Of a DNA stretch of 9,924 nucleotides, positions 1 through 5,337 are shown in pieces. Each line of letters starts with the position of its first letter. Within the stretch, counting starts at the first letter, position 1. The stretch lies in NCBI GenBank assembly GCA_044359565.1, contig JBIKLX010000119.1:1-9924 (forward strand). Direction: 5' to 3'. The DNA comes from VFMC01 sp044359565 (GTDB lineage: Bacteria > Actinomycetota > Acidimicrobiia > Acidimicrobiales > Ilumatobacteraceae). The position numbers and the translations under genes are program-made. The notes under the pieces were generated by a model. It saw nothing but the letters and a program-made list of their open reading frames with translations. It did not search any database and was not told the origin of the DNA.

Positions 1-1
1 C

Positions 2-373
2 GGCATCCTCATCGCGTTCCTGCTCATCATCGGCGCCGGTCTGCGCATCGCCATCCGCGCCGAACGCCCCTTCGAGAAGATCCTCGCCACCGGCCTCACC
101 GCCATCATCGGCATCCAGGCGTTCATCATCATCGGCGGCGTCATCCGGGTGGTGCCGCTCACCGGCATCACCCTCCCGTTCGTCAGCTACGGCGGCTCGA
201 GCCTGCTGGCCAACTACATCATCCTGGCGCTGCTGGTGCGCATCAGCGACTCCACCGCCCGCCAACTCGGCGAGGTGCCCGACACGCTCAGCGTCGGCGA
301 GCGGCTGGAGGCACGCAGTGCCCGCCGGCTCGAGCGCCGCACCCAACGACGCGACGCGAAGGCGGCGCGATGA
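2..373 (+). CDS. rodA: SEDS-family peptidoglycan glycosyltransferase RodA/FtsW, C-terminal part
   Basis: This is the 3' end (123 residues) of an integral membrane protein whose start lies left of the window. It shows hydrophobic segments, then the C-terminal SEDS signature PLTGITLPFVSYGGSS (about residues 51-66 of the visible part), one more membrane helix, and a basic, Arg-rich cytoplasmic tail. SEDS proteins polymerise lipid II into glycan strands outside the membrane and work as a pair with a class B penicillin-binding protein, which is encoded next, overlapping by ATGA. The signature does not separate FtsW from RodA. I use rodA because the neighbour of pbpA and pknB in mycobacteria (Rv0017c) carries that name. 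Family certain; the RodA/FtsW choice is inference. Confidence 0.93.
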   Translation, partial: GILIAFLLIIGAGLRIAIRAERPFEKILATGLTAIIGIQAFIIIGGVIRVVPLTGITLPFVSYGGSSLLANYIILALLVRISDSTARQLGEVPDTLSVGERLEARSARRLERRTQRRDAKAAR

Positions 374-1884
374 ACGCCAAGATCCGCCATCTCGCCATCG
401 GCCTGATCGTCTGCTACATCGCCCTGTTCGTGCAGTTGAACGTGCTGCAGGTGGGCAAGGAGGAGGCGCTCACCACCGACCCGCGCAACAACCGCCAGAC
501 CATCCGCGACTTCAACCGGCCCCGCGGCCCCATCGTCACCGCCGACGGTGTGGTGGTGGCTCGCAACGTGCCCGTCACCGACCCCGACGACGAATTCGTC
601 TACCAGCGCGAGTACCCCACCGGCGAGCTGTTCGCGAACGTCACCGGCTACTACACGTTCAGCTACGGCAGCACGCTGCTCGAGCGCACCAAGGGTGACG
701 TGCTGATGGGCACCACCGCCGCGCAACAGATCCAGGGCATTCCCAACCTCCTCGACAAGCCCGACACCAGCGGCTCGGTGGTGCTCACCCTGCGCGCCGA
801 CGCCCAACTGGTGGCCGCACAGGCCCTCGGCGGACGGGAAGGCACCGTGGTGGTGATGGAGCCGTCCACCGGTGCCGTGCTGGCGATGTACAGCAGCCCC
901 ACCTACGACCCCAACCTCGTCGCCGTGCACAACTCGAGCCAGGCCGGCGACGTGCTCGACTTCCTGAACAACTACCCCGGCAAACCGCTGCTGGCCAACG
1001 CCTACCAAGAGCGCTACATGCCCGGCTCGAGCTTCAAGGTCATCACCACCGCCACCGCCCTCGAAGCCGGTGTCACCACCATGGACCGTGTCTTCCCGGT
1101 GGTGAGCGAGTACGTGCCACCGCAGACCACCGACCCCATCCAGAACTACGGCGGCAAGGAGTGCGGCGGCACGATGGCCGAGGTGTTCTACCGCAGCTGC
1201 AACACCCCGTTCGCCGAGATGGCCATCGAGCTCGGCCCCGAACGCATGGTGGCCGGCACCCAGCGGTGGGGCATCGGCGAGAAACTGCCGTTCGACCTGC
1301 CCGGCGCCGTCGCCAGCGACTTCGGCCAGGTGGCCGACTTCACCGACAACCTCCCGCTGCTCGCCATCGGCGGCTTCGGCCAGGGCAACGACACGATGGT
1401 GCCGCTGCACATGGCCATGGTGGCCGCCACCGTCGCCAACCAGGGCCGGATGATGACGCCCTACACCGTCGACGCCACGCTGTACCACGACGGCCGCGTA
1501 CTGCAGCGCACCACGCCGTCGGTGTGGAAGACCCCCATCACCGCCACCACCTCGGCCCAACTCACCAGCATGATGATCGAAGTGGTGAACAGGGGCACCG
1601 GCAAACCGATGCAACTCGCCAACGGCATCCAGGCCGCCGCGAAAACGGGCACGGCCCAGTTGAACGCAACGGGCGAACCGGAACGATCGCACGCATGGAT
1701 CATCGGCTTCGCCCCCGCCGAGGCTCCGCGCTACGCCATCGCCGTGATGCTGAAGGGCACCAACGACGAGATCAGCGCCGGCACCGGCGGCAAGTTGGCC
1801 GGCCCCATCGCCAAACAGGTGCTCGACTATCTGCTCGGCACCGAAGCCACCACTCCCACCCCACCACAGGCCGCGCAACCGTGA
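370..1884 (+). CDS. pbpA: Class B penicillin-binding protein (PbpA/PBP2-type D,D-transpeptidase)
   Basis: A 504-residue membrane-anchored transpeptidase that cross-links peptidoglycan stem peptides outside the cell. An N-terminal signal-anchor helix spans about residues 7-27, followed by a short pedestal region beginning with NNRQTI...FNRPRG and then the penicillin-binding domain. The three active-site motifs are intact: SSFK at 220-223 (nucleophile Ser220), SCN at 276-278, and KTG at 425-427. The length is close to mycobacterial PbpA (about 490 residues), with no high-molecular-weight glycosyltransferase domain, so glycan polymerisation must come from the overlapping SEDS partner. The ATG at 370 overlaps the rodA stop and has GAAGG about 7 bases upstream, so translation is probably coupled. 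The C terminus ends in a Thr/Pro-rich tail. In mycobacteria PbpA is controlled by the PknA/PknB kinases; a PknB homologue follows here. Confidence 0.96.
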   Translation: MNAKIRHLAIGLIVCYIALFVQLNVLQVGKEEALTTDPRNNRQTIRDFNRPRGPIVTADGVVVARNVPVTDPDDEFVYQREYPTGELFANVTGYYTFSYGSTLLERTKGDVLMGTTAAQQIQGIPNLLDKPDTSGSVVLTLRADAQLVAAQALGGREGTVVVMEPSTGAVLAMYSSPTYDPNLVAVHNSSQAGDVLDFLNNYPGKPLLANAYQERYMPGSSFKVITTATALEAGVTTMDRVFPVVSEYVPPQTTDPIQNYGGKECGGTMAEVFYRSCNTPFAEMAIELGPERMVAGTQRWGIGEKLPFDLPGAVASDFGQVADFTDNLPLLAIGGFGQGNDTMVPLHMAMVAATVANQGRMMTPYTVDATLYHDGRVLQRTTPSVWKTPITATTSAQLTSMMIEVVNRGTGKPMQLANGIQAAAKTGTAQLNATGEPERSHAWIIGFAPAEAPRYAIAVMLKGTNDEISAGTGGKLAGPIAKQVLDYLLGTEATTPTPPQAAQP

Positions 1885-1899
1885 GCAACCTGGCCTGGG

Positions 1900-1926
1900 T
1901 ATCCTTCGCCCACCATTCTCTGGGCG
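1900..1926 (+). promoter_or_regulatory. Possible internal promoter and small hairpin before pknB
   Basis: The 67-bp gap between pbpA and pknB holds TATCCT (1900-1905), which fits an actinobacterial -10, although no -35 is evident. It is followed by a 6-bp inverted repeat, CGCCCA (1907-1912) and TGGGCG (1921-1926), with an 8-base loop. There is no T-run, so the hairpin is not a typical terminator. It could sit in the 5' leader of a pknB transcript. This is pattern-based and weak. Confidence 0.25.
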
Positions 1927-1951
1927 GAGCTCGTCCGCGAAGTAGGCAATC

Positions 1952-3985
1952 GTGACCGACAACAACGAACGGATCGTGCTGAACGAGCGCTACGAGATCC
2001 TCAACCGGATCGGGCGCGGTGGCATGGCCGACGTGTTCCTCGCACGCGACCAGTTGCTCGACCGGCCTGTCGCCATCAAGGTGCTGTTCCCCGAGTTCGC
2101 CACCGACCCCAACTTCGTCGAACGCTTCCGCCGCGAGGCGCAGGCCGCAGCAAACCTCAACCACCCCAACATCGTCAGCGTCTACGACTGGGGCAAGTAC
2201 TCGAACACCTACTTCATGGCAATGGAGTACGTGCAGGGCCGCACCCTGGCCGACATCCTGCGCGCCAACGGCCGCATCAGCTCGGTACAGGCCGCCGAGA
2301 TCGCCAGCGAAGTGTCAGCAGCCCTCGGCTTCGCCCACCGCAACGGTGTGGTGCACCGCGACATCAAGCCCGCCAACATCCTCATCGGCTCCGCCGGCCA
2401 GGTGAAGGTGGCCGACTTCGGCATCGCCCGCGCGATGAACGCCCCCACCGAGGCCAACCTCACCCAGGTCGGCTCGGTGATGGGCACCGCCACCTACTTC
2501 TCGCCCGAGCAGGCCCAAGGCGCCCAGCCCGACCCGCGCAGCGACCTGTACTCGCTCGGCATCGTGCTGTACGAGATGGTGGCCGGCAGGCCGCCCTTCA
2601 GCGGCGACAACCCAGTGGGTATCGCCTACAAGCAGGTGCACGACGCGCCCCAGCCGCTGAACCAGATCATCGCCGACATCCCCAAGCCGTTCGAGGCCAT
2701 CGTCGCCAAGTTGCTCGCCAAGAACCCGGCGATGCGCTACGCCGACGCCGAGGCCCTGCGCGCCGACCTGCGTCGCTTCCGCGCCGGCGAACCCGTCCAG
2801 GCGCTGGCCGCCATCACCCCACCCGCCGTCACGGTCGCCCTGCCCGCACAAGCACCCGGGCAGGCCGGCGGCCAGGCCGCGTACCAGGCCGCCGCGACGA
2901 TGCAGCGCACCACCGCCATGCCCCAGCAGCAGTACCAGCAGGCCTACGTGCCACCGCCACGCAACCGCAACGGGCTGTACGCGGCCCTCGGTTTCCTGGT
3001 GGTGGTCGGCCTCGTCGTGGGCGGCATCTTCCTCTACAACACCCTCACCAAGGACGACGGAGGCACCCCCACCACCGTCACCGCCGTGGTGCCCAACGTG
3101 GTGGGCCTCGATTACGAGGTGGCCAGCAAGACCCTCAGCGATGCCGGCCTGTCGATCGAACCCGTTGCGCTCGAGAACGCCGAAGTACCCGAGAACCAGG
3201 TGTACCAGACCGACCCGCCGTCCAACACCGTGGTGCAACAGGGCACGGTCGTGAAGGTGTTCTTCAACCCACCCAAGCAGCCCATGCCTGTCCCCGAGGT
3301 GACCGGCCAGAACCTCGAAGAAGCCAAGCGCATCATCACCGAGGCCGGTTTCGTCGTAGGTGCCATCACCTCCGAGACATCCGATCAACCGAAGGACACG
3401 GTGCTGCGCACCGATCCGGTGGCCACCACGTCGCTGAAGGTCGGCTCGCCCGTGGCCATCGTGCTGTCGGGCGGCCCCAACACCCAGTCCATCCCCGACG
3501 TCGCCAACCAGCAGGTGGCCGCCGCCACCGCCACGCTGCAGGGCGCACCGTTCGCCTTCGTCGTCACTGCCAAGACCGAGGCCAGCCCCACCGTGGCGAA
3601 GGATCTCGTCATCCGCACCGAGCCCGCTGCGGGTGGGCAATTGGCCGTCGGTGGCGCCATCACCCTCATCGTGTCGAGCGGACCCGAGCAGATCACGGTC
3701 GATGCCGTGGTCGGCCTCACCGAGGCTGTTGCCCGCACCACCATCACCGGCAAGGGTCTGCAGGTGAACGTCACCTATGTCAATGTGCCCTCGGGCGACG
3801 CCAATGCCGGTCTGGTCATCTCGCAGAGCATCCCACCGGGCACCAAGGTAGACCCGGCCGCGATGATCGGCTTGCAGGTGGGTCGGGCCGTGGCGCCACC
3901 GAGCACATCCACCAGCAGCACGACGACCACGACCACCACCACCACGACGACCACGACCACCACCACGGTGCCGCCCGGGCCCTGA
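1952..3985 (+). CDS. pknB: PknB-type Ser/Thr protein kinase with four PASTA domains
   Basis: A 677-residue receptor kinase. The cytoplasmic kinase domain (about 14-275) has the Gly-rich loop IGRGGMADV (20-28), Lys43 (VAIK), the catalytic loop HRDIKPAN (from His135, Asp137) and DFG (155-157). A Gln/Ala-rich juxtamembrane linker (about 297-340) precedes one membrane helix (about 342-362). Four PASTA domains follow outside the cell, at about 378-443, 446-509, 512-578 and 581-646. PASTA repeats in this family bind muropeptides or lipid II and tie kinase activity to wall synthesis. The tail (651-677) is Ser/Thr-rich with 16 consecutive Thr (657-672). In the activation loop, Thr171 matches one mycobacterial autophosphorylation site, but the second Thr is Val173. 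The start is GTG with only a weak upstream purine stretch; it is chosen because it places the usual short N terminus before the kinase fold. Confidence 0.96.
   Translation: MTDNNERIVLNERYEILNRIGRGGMADVFLARDQLLDRPVAIKVLFPEFATDPNFVERFRREAQAAANLNHPNIVSVYDWGKYSNTYFMAMEYVQGRTLADILRANGRISSVQAAEIASEVSAALGFAHRNGVVHRDIKPANILIGSAGQVKVADFGIARAMNAPTEANLTQVGSVMGTATYFSPEQAQGAQPDPRSDLYSLGIVLYEMVAGRPPFSGDNPVGIAYKQVHDAPQPLNQIIADIPKPFEAIVAKLLAKNPAMRYADAEALRADLRRFRAGEPVQALAAITPPAVTVALPAQAPGQAGGQAAYQAAATMQRTTAMPQQQYQQAYVPPPRNRNGLYAALGFLVVVGLVVGGIFLYNTLTKDDGGTPTTVTAVVPNVVGLDYEVASKTLSDAGLSIEPVALENAEVPENQVYQTDPPSNTVVQQGTVVKVFFNPPKQPMPVPEVTGQNLEEAKRIITEAGFVVGAITSETSDQPKDTVLRTDPVATTSLKVGSPVAIVLSGGPNTQSIPDVANQQVAAATATLQGAPFAFVVTAKTEASPTVAKDLVIRTEPAAGGQLAVGGAITLIVSSGPEQITVDAVVGLTEAVARTTITGKGLQVNVTYVNVPSGDANAGLVISQSIPPGTKVDPAAMIGLQVGRAVAPPSTSTSSTTTTTTTTTTTTTTTTVPPGP
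3920..3967 (+). repeat. Threonine-codon trinucleotide repeat at the end of pknB
   Basis: Sixteen consecutive ACC/ACG codons encode a pure Thr run (residues 657-672) in the extracellular tail of the kinase. Only the third base alternates, so this is an imperfect ACN microsatellite. Such tracts can change length by slippage without breaking the frame. Thr/Pro-rich tails of surface proteins often act as extended or O-mannosylated stalks; that role is inference here. Confidence 0.85.
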
Positions 3986-4008
3986 GCCGGTGCAGGAGAG
4001 GATGTAGC

Positions 4009-4028
4009 GCCTGCGTCAGCGGGCAGGC
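4009..4028. terminator. Weak hairpin between convergent pknB and trpG
   Basis: GCCTGC (4009-4014) and GCAGGC (4023-4028) form a 6-bp GC stem with an 8-base loop. It starts 23 bases after the pknB stop and overlaps the last codons of trpG. A further GCAGG at 3992-3996 could pair with the same CCTGC instead. Neither strand has a T-run. Position favours a convergent-gene termination role, but the structure alone is weak. Confidence 0.25.
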
Positions 4029-4606
4029 ACGCGGTCGAGGAAGTGCAGCAGCAGATCGTGGCCTGAGACGGTGAGGATGCTCTCGGGGTGGAACTGCACA
4101 CCCTCCACCGGCAGCGTGCGGTGCCGCACCCCCATGATGATGCCGTCGTCGGTGGTGGCGGACACCTCCAGGCAGTCGGGCATCGTGGCCGGATCGATGA
4201 CGAGGCTGTGATACCGGGTGGCGGTGAGCGGCGACGGCAGCCCGGCGAACACGCCGAGACCGTGGTGCACCACAGCCGAGGTCTTGCCGTGCATGAGGTG
4301 CGGCGCGCGCACCACCGACGCTCCGAAGACGTGCCCGATCGCCTGATGGCCGAGGCATACGCCGAACACCGGCACGTCGCGCTCGGCGAAAGCCAGGATG
4401 GCAGCGCAGATGATGCCTGCGTCCTCGGGCCGGCCCGGGCCGGGCGACACCAACACGGCATCGGGCCGCAGGGCGAGCGCCTCGTCGACCGTCAGTTCGT
4501 CATTGCGCACCACGATGGGCTCGGCACCGAGTTCGCCCAGATACTGCACGAGGTTGTAGACGAAACTGTCGTAGCTGTCGATCACGAGGACGCGCGGGCC
4601 GGGCAC
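4016..4606 (-). CDS. trpG: Glutamine amidotransferase subunit of anthranilate / aminodeoxychorismate synthase (TrpG/PabA)
   Basis: A 196-residue class I glutamine amidotransferase. It releases ammonia from glutamine for a TrpE- or PabB-type partner that acts on chorismate, feeding tryptophan or folate synthesis. The N terminus has RVLVIDSYDSFVYNLVQYL, typical of this subfamily. The oxyanion and substrate motif SPGPGRPEDAG lies at 54-64, the nucleophile Cys84 in GVCLGHQ, and His173 with Glu175 in QFHPES complete the triad. All catalytic residues are present and the length is normal. Sequence alone cannot decide tryptophan versus folate use, since no trpE or pabB is in the window. The start is the GTG at 4606-4604: it sits just before the conserved first strand, and a -10-like TACGCT lies 6 bases upstream with no Shine-Dalgarno site. 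The gene is convergent with pknB, as Rv0013 is in M. tuberculosis. Confidence 0.93.
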   Translation of the reverse strand: MPGPRVLVIDSYDSFVYNLVQYLGELGAEPIVVRNDELTVDEALALRPDAVLVSPGPGRPEDAGIICAAILAFAERDVPVFGVCLGHQAIGHVFGASVVRAPHLMHGKTSAVVHHGLGVFAGLPSPLTATRYHSLVIDPATMPDCLEVSATTDDGIIMGVRHRTLPVEGVQFHPESILTVSGHDLLLHFLDRVPAR

Positions 4607-4612
4607 CTTCTC

Positions 4613-4618
4613 AGCGTA
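4613..4618 (-). promoter_or_regulatory. Predicted -10 box for leaderless trpG
   Basis: Read on the minus strand this is TACGCT, a TANNNT match ending 6 bases before the trpG GTG. That spacing would place the transcription start at or next to the start codon. It overlaps the crgA -10 by two bases. No clear -35 is visible. Confidence 0.5.
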
Positions 4619-4622
4619 GACT
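4617..4622 (+). promoter_or_regulatory. Predicted -10 box for leaderless crgA
   Basis: TAGACT fits TANNNT and ends 8 bases before the crgA GTG at 4631, which would put the transcription start at the initiation codon. There is no Shine-Dalgarno sequence in the 24-bp gap. The box shares 4617-4618 with the divergent trpG -10. Confidence 0.5.
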
Positions 4623-4630
4623 CCCGTCCC

Positions 4631-4930
4631 GTGCCGCCTCCCAAGAGAACGACGTCGGGCCGAGTGACTCCGAAGGGCACGACGCCCGGTTCGCGCCCCG
4701 CCCCCAGCCCCGAGCACCACCCGTCAGCGTCGTCGCGGTACACCCCGCCCACGCCGGCTTCCATGCACGAGAGCCCGCGCTGGGTGCCCATCTTGATGGC
4801 CGTGCTCATCGGCCTCGGCGCCCTCACGATCTTGTTGCGCTACATCGTGTGGACCGACTCGAACCTGCCCGTGCTCATCGGTCTGGGGTTCCTGCTCGGT
4901 GGCCTGTACACCGCCACCAAGTGGCGTTAG
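4631..4930 (+). CDS. crgA: CrgA-family cell division protein
   Basis: A 99-residue protein with a Pro/Ser/Thr-rich, basic cytoplasmic N terminus (1-45) and two membrane helices (about 51-70 and 79-95). It ends in GLYTATKWR, like the short Lys/Arg-Trp C-terminal tail of CrgA proteins. CrgA is an actinobacterial divisome factor: in mycobacteria it contacts FtsZ, FtsQ, FtsI and CwsA, and in Streptomyces it inhibits premature septation. The mycobacterial protein is 93 residues, so size and topology agree, but the N-terminal half is not conserved. The GTG at 4631 is chosen because a -10-like TAGACT lies 8 bases upstream, and an extension further left would run antisense through the start of trpG. 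Location beside trpG and pknB matches the mycobacterial cluster, which strengthens the call. Confidence 0.87.
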   Translation: MPPPKRTTSGRVTPKGTTPGSRPAPSPEHHPSASSRYTPPTPASMHESPRWVPILMAVLIGLGALTILLRYIVWTDSNLPVLIGLGFLLGGLYTATKWR

Positions 4931-4943
4931 CGGGCTCGCCCGC
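4930..4943. terminator. Short GC hairpin directly after crgA
   Basis: GCGGG (4930-4934) and CCCGC (4939-4943) flank a CTCG tetraloop, starting on the last base of the crgA stop codon. It is a stable GC stem with no following T-run. It may end the crgA transcript or merely protect its 3' end. Confidence 0.35.
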
Positions 4944-4985
4944 ACCCTGAACAGCGACTTACATCACTGTCATTCGGCCACAAGG

Positions 4986-5006
4986 TTGTCCACAGCCTGT
5001 GGATGT
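4986..5006. promoter_or_regulatory. Inverted pair of DnaA-box-like 9-mers
   Basis: TTGTCCACA (4986-4994, plus) is an exact match to the DnaA box described for Streptomyces and mycobacteria. Three bases later TGTGGATGT (4998-5006) reads ACATCCACA on the minus strand, with the conserved TCCACA core. Together they give the palindrome TCCACAG-C-CTGTGGA (4989-5003), between the convergent ends of crgA and the zinc-ribbon gene. The same sequence could fold as a 6-bp RNA hairpin with a GCC loop, but no T-run follows on either strand. Confidence 0.5.
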
Positions 5007-5272
5007 CAATCGAAGAGCGGGGCCATGATGTTCATGTCCTCGAGGCAGTGACGCGGCGGGGGAGGATCCTCGTCGGGGGCAAGTGTCAACTTGATCTCCA
5101 ATCCGCAGACACTGCACCGATACCGCACGTTCACTCTGCGCATCTCTCCGGCCGGTGGCGGGGGAGGAATGGGGGTCGTCATGCTCCGCAGCAGCCCGAA
5201 TCCGGTTTTCCACAGGCCGACACCCATGAGGACACCCACAGCCACCCAGATGACAGTCGAGAAGGCAGGCAT
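5006..5272 (-). CDS. Small membrane-anchored zinc-ribbon-like protein of unknown function
   Basis: An 88-residue protein that I do not recognise as a named gene. One N-terminal membrane helix (about residues 6-28) is followed by a Pro-rich linker with five consecutive Pro (36-40). A compact C-terminal module carries Cys53-x2-Cys56 in YRCSVCG and His75-Cys76 after another Pro run, DEDPPPPRHC. This looks like a half or asymmetric zinc ribbon using CxxC and HC. No enzymatic motif is visible. The ATG at 5272-5270 has no Shine-Dalgarno site but a -10-like TAGGCT ends 6 bases upstream, which supports this start and a leaderless mRNA. Met44 is an alternative start that would give a soluble zinc-ribbon only. 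Coding is supported by the coherent domain order and the pairing of Cys/His residues; function is unknown. Confidence 0.72.
   Translation of the reverse strand: MPAFSTVIWVAVGVLMGVGLWKTGFGLLRSMTTPIPPPPPAGEMRRVNVRYRCSVCGLEIKLTLAPDEDPPPPRHCLEDMNIMAPLFD
5206..5214 (+). promoter_or_regulatory. DnaA-box-like 9-mer inside the zinc-ribbon gene
   Basis: TTTTCCACA differs from the actinobacterial DnaA box TTGTCCACA at one base. It lies in the region encoding the membrane helix and linker of the small gene. Alone it would be insignificant; it matters as part of the cluster at 4986-5280. Confidence 0.35.
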
Positions 5273-5280
5273 GTGGACAG
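5272..5280 (-). promoter_or_regulatory. DnaA-box-like 9-mer over the start of the zinc-ribbon gene
   Basis: On the minus strand this reads CTGTCCACA, which fits the C/T-tolerant first position of the actinobacterial DnaA box. Its last base is the A of the predicted ATG, and its first two bases are the last two bases of the -10 box, so a bound protein would block transcription initiation of this gene. Confidence 0.4.
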
Positions 5281-5284
5281 CCTA
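5279..5284 (-). promoter_or_regulatory. Predicted -10 box for the leaderless zinc-ribbon gene
   Basis: TAGGCT on the minus strand fits TANNNT and ends 6 bases before the ATG, the same spacing as at trpG. No Shine-Dalgarno sequence is present. Confidence 0.5.
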
Positions 5285-5319
5285 CCGATGCGGGTGCCAG
5301 GCCCGGATCCGGCCGGGGG

Positions 5320-5337
5320 CTCGGCGGCTCAGCCGAG
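5320..5337 (-). terminator. Hairpin spanning the thiolase stop codon
   Basis: CTCGGC (5320-5325) and GCCGAG (5332-5337) form a perfect 6-bp inverted repeat with a 6-base loop that contains the thiolase stop. On the minus strand it is followed by a C-run rather than a T-run. It may separate the thiolase transcript from the zinc-ribbon gene 56 bp further on. Confidence 0.35.

Noticed and set aside
214..1965. A 583-codon open frame on the minus strand opposite pbpA.
   Set aside because: It lies antisense to a gene with all transpeptidase motifs. Its translation is Gly/His/Val-rich low-complexity text without a domain, as expected from the high GC at third codon positions.
2315..3640. A 441-codon minus-strand frame opposite pknB.
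   Set aside because: It is the shadow of the kinase and PASTA coding frame; composition is Gly/His/Leu-biased and no motif is visible.
3920..3967. The ACC/ACG run as a possible CRISPR or satellite array.
   Set aside because: The unit is a 3-bp codon repeat inside the kinase frame, with no spacers.
3775..4461. A minus-strand frame with a poly-Val stretch across the pknB end.
   Set aside because: The poly-Val is the reverse complement of the Thr codon repeat; the frame covers trpG out of phase.
4088..4630. A long N-terminal extension of CrgA in the same frame.
   Set aside because: It would run antisense through nearly all of trpG. The short start at 4631 fits CrgA size and has a -10-like box just upstream.
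4607..4720. An upstream ATG start for TrpG at 4720.
   Set aside because: It would add 38 Arg-rich residues before the conserved first strand and overlap crgA by about 90 bp.
4989..5003. The palindrome after crgA as a classical intrinsic terminator.
   Set aside because: The stem is only 6 bp once a loop is allowed, and neither strand has a T-run. The DnaA-box reading explains the sequence at least as well, though a bidirectional terminator is not excluded.
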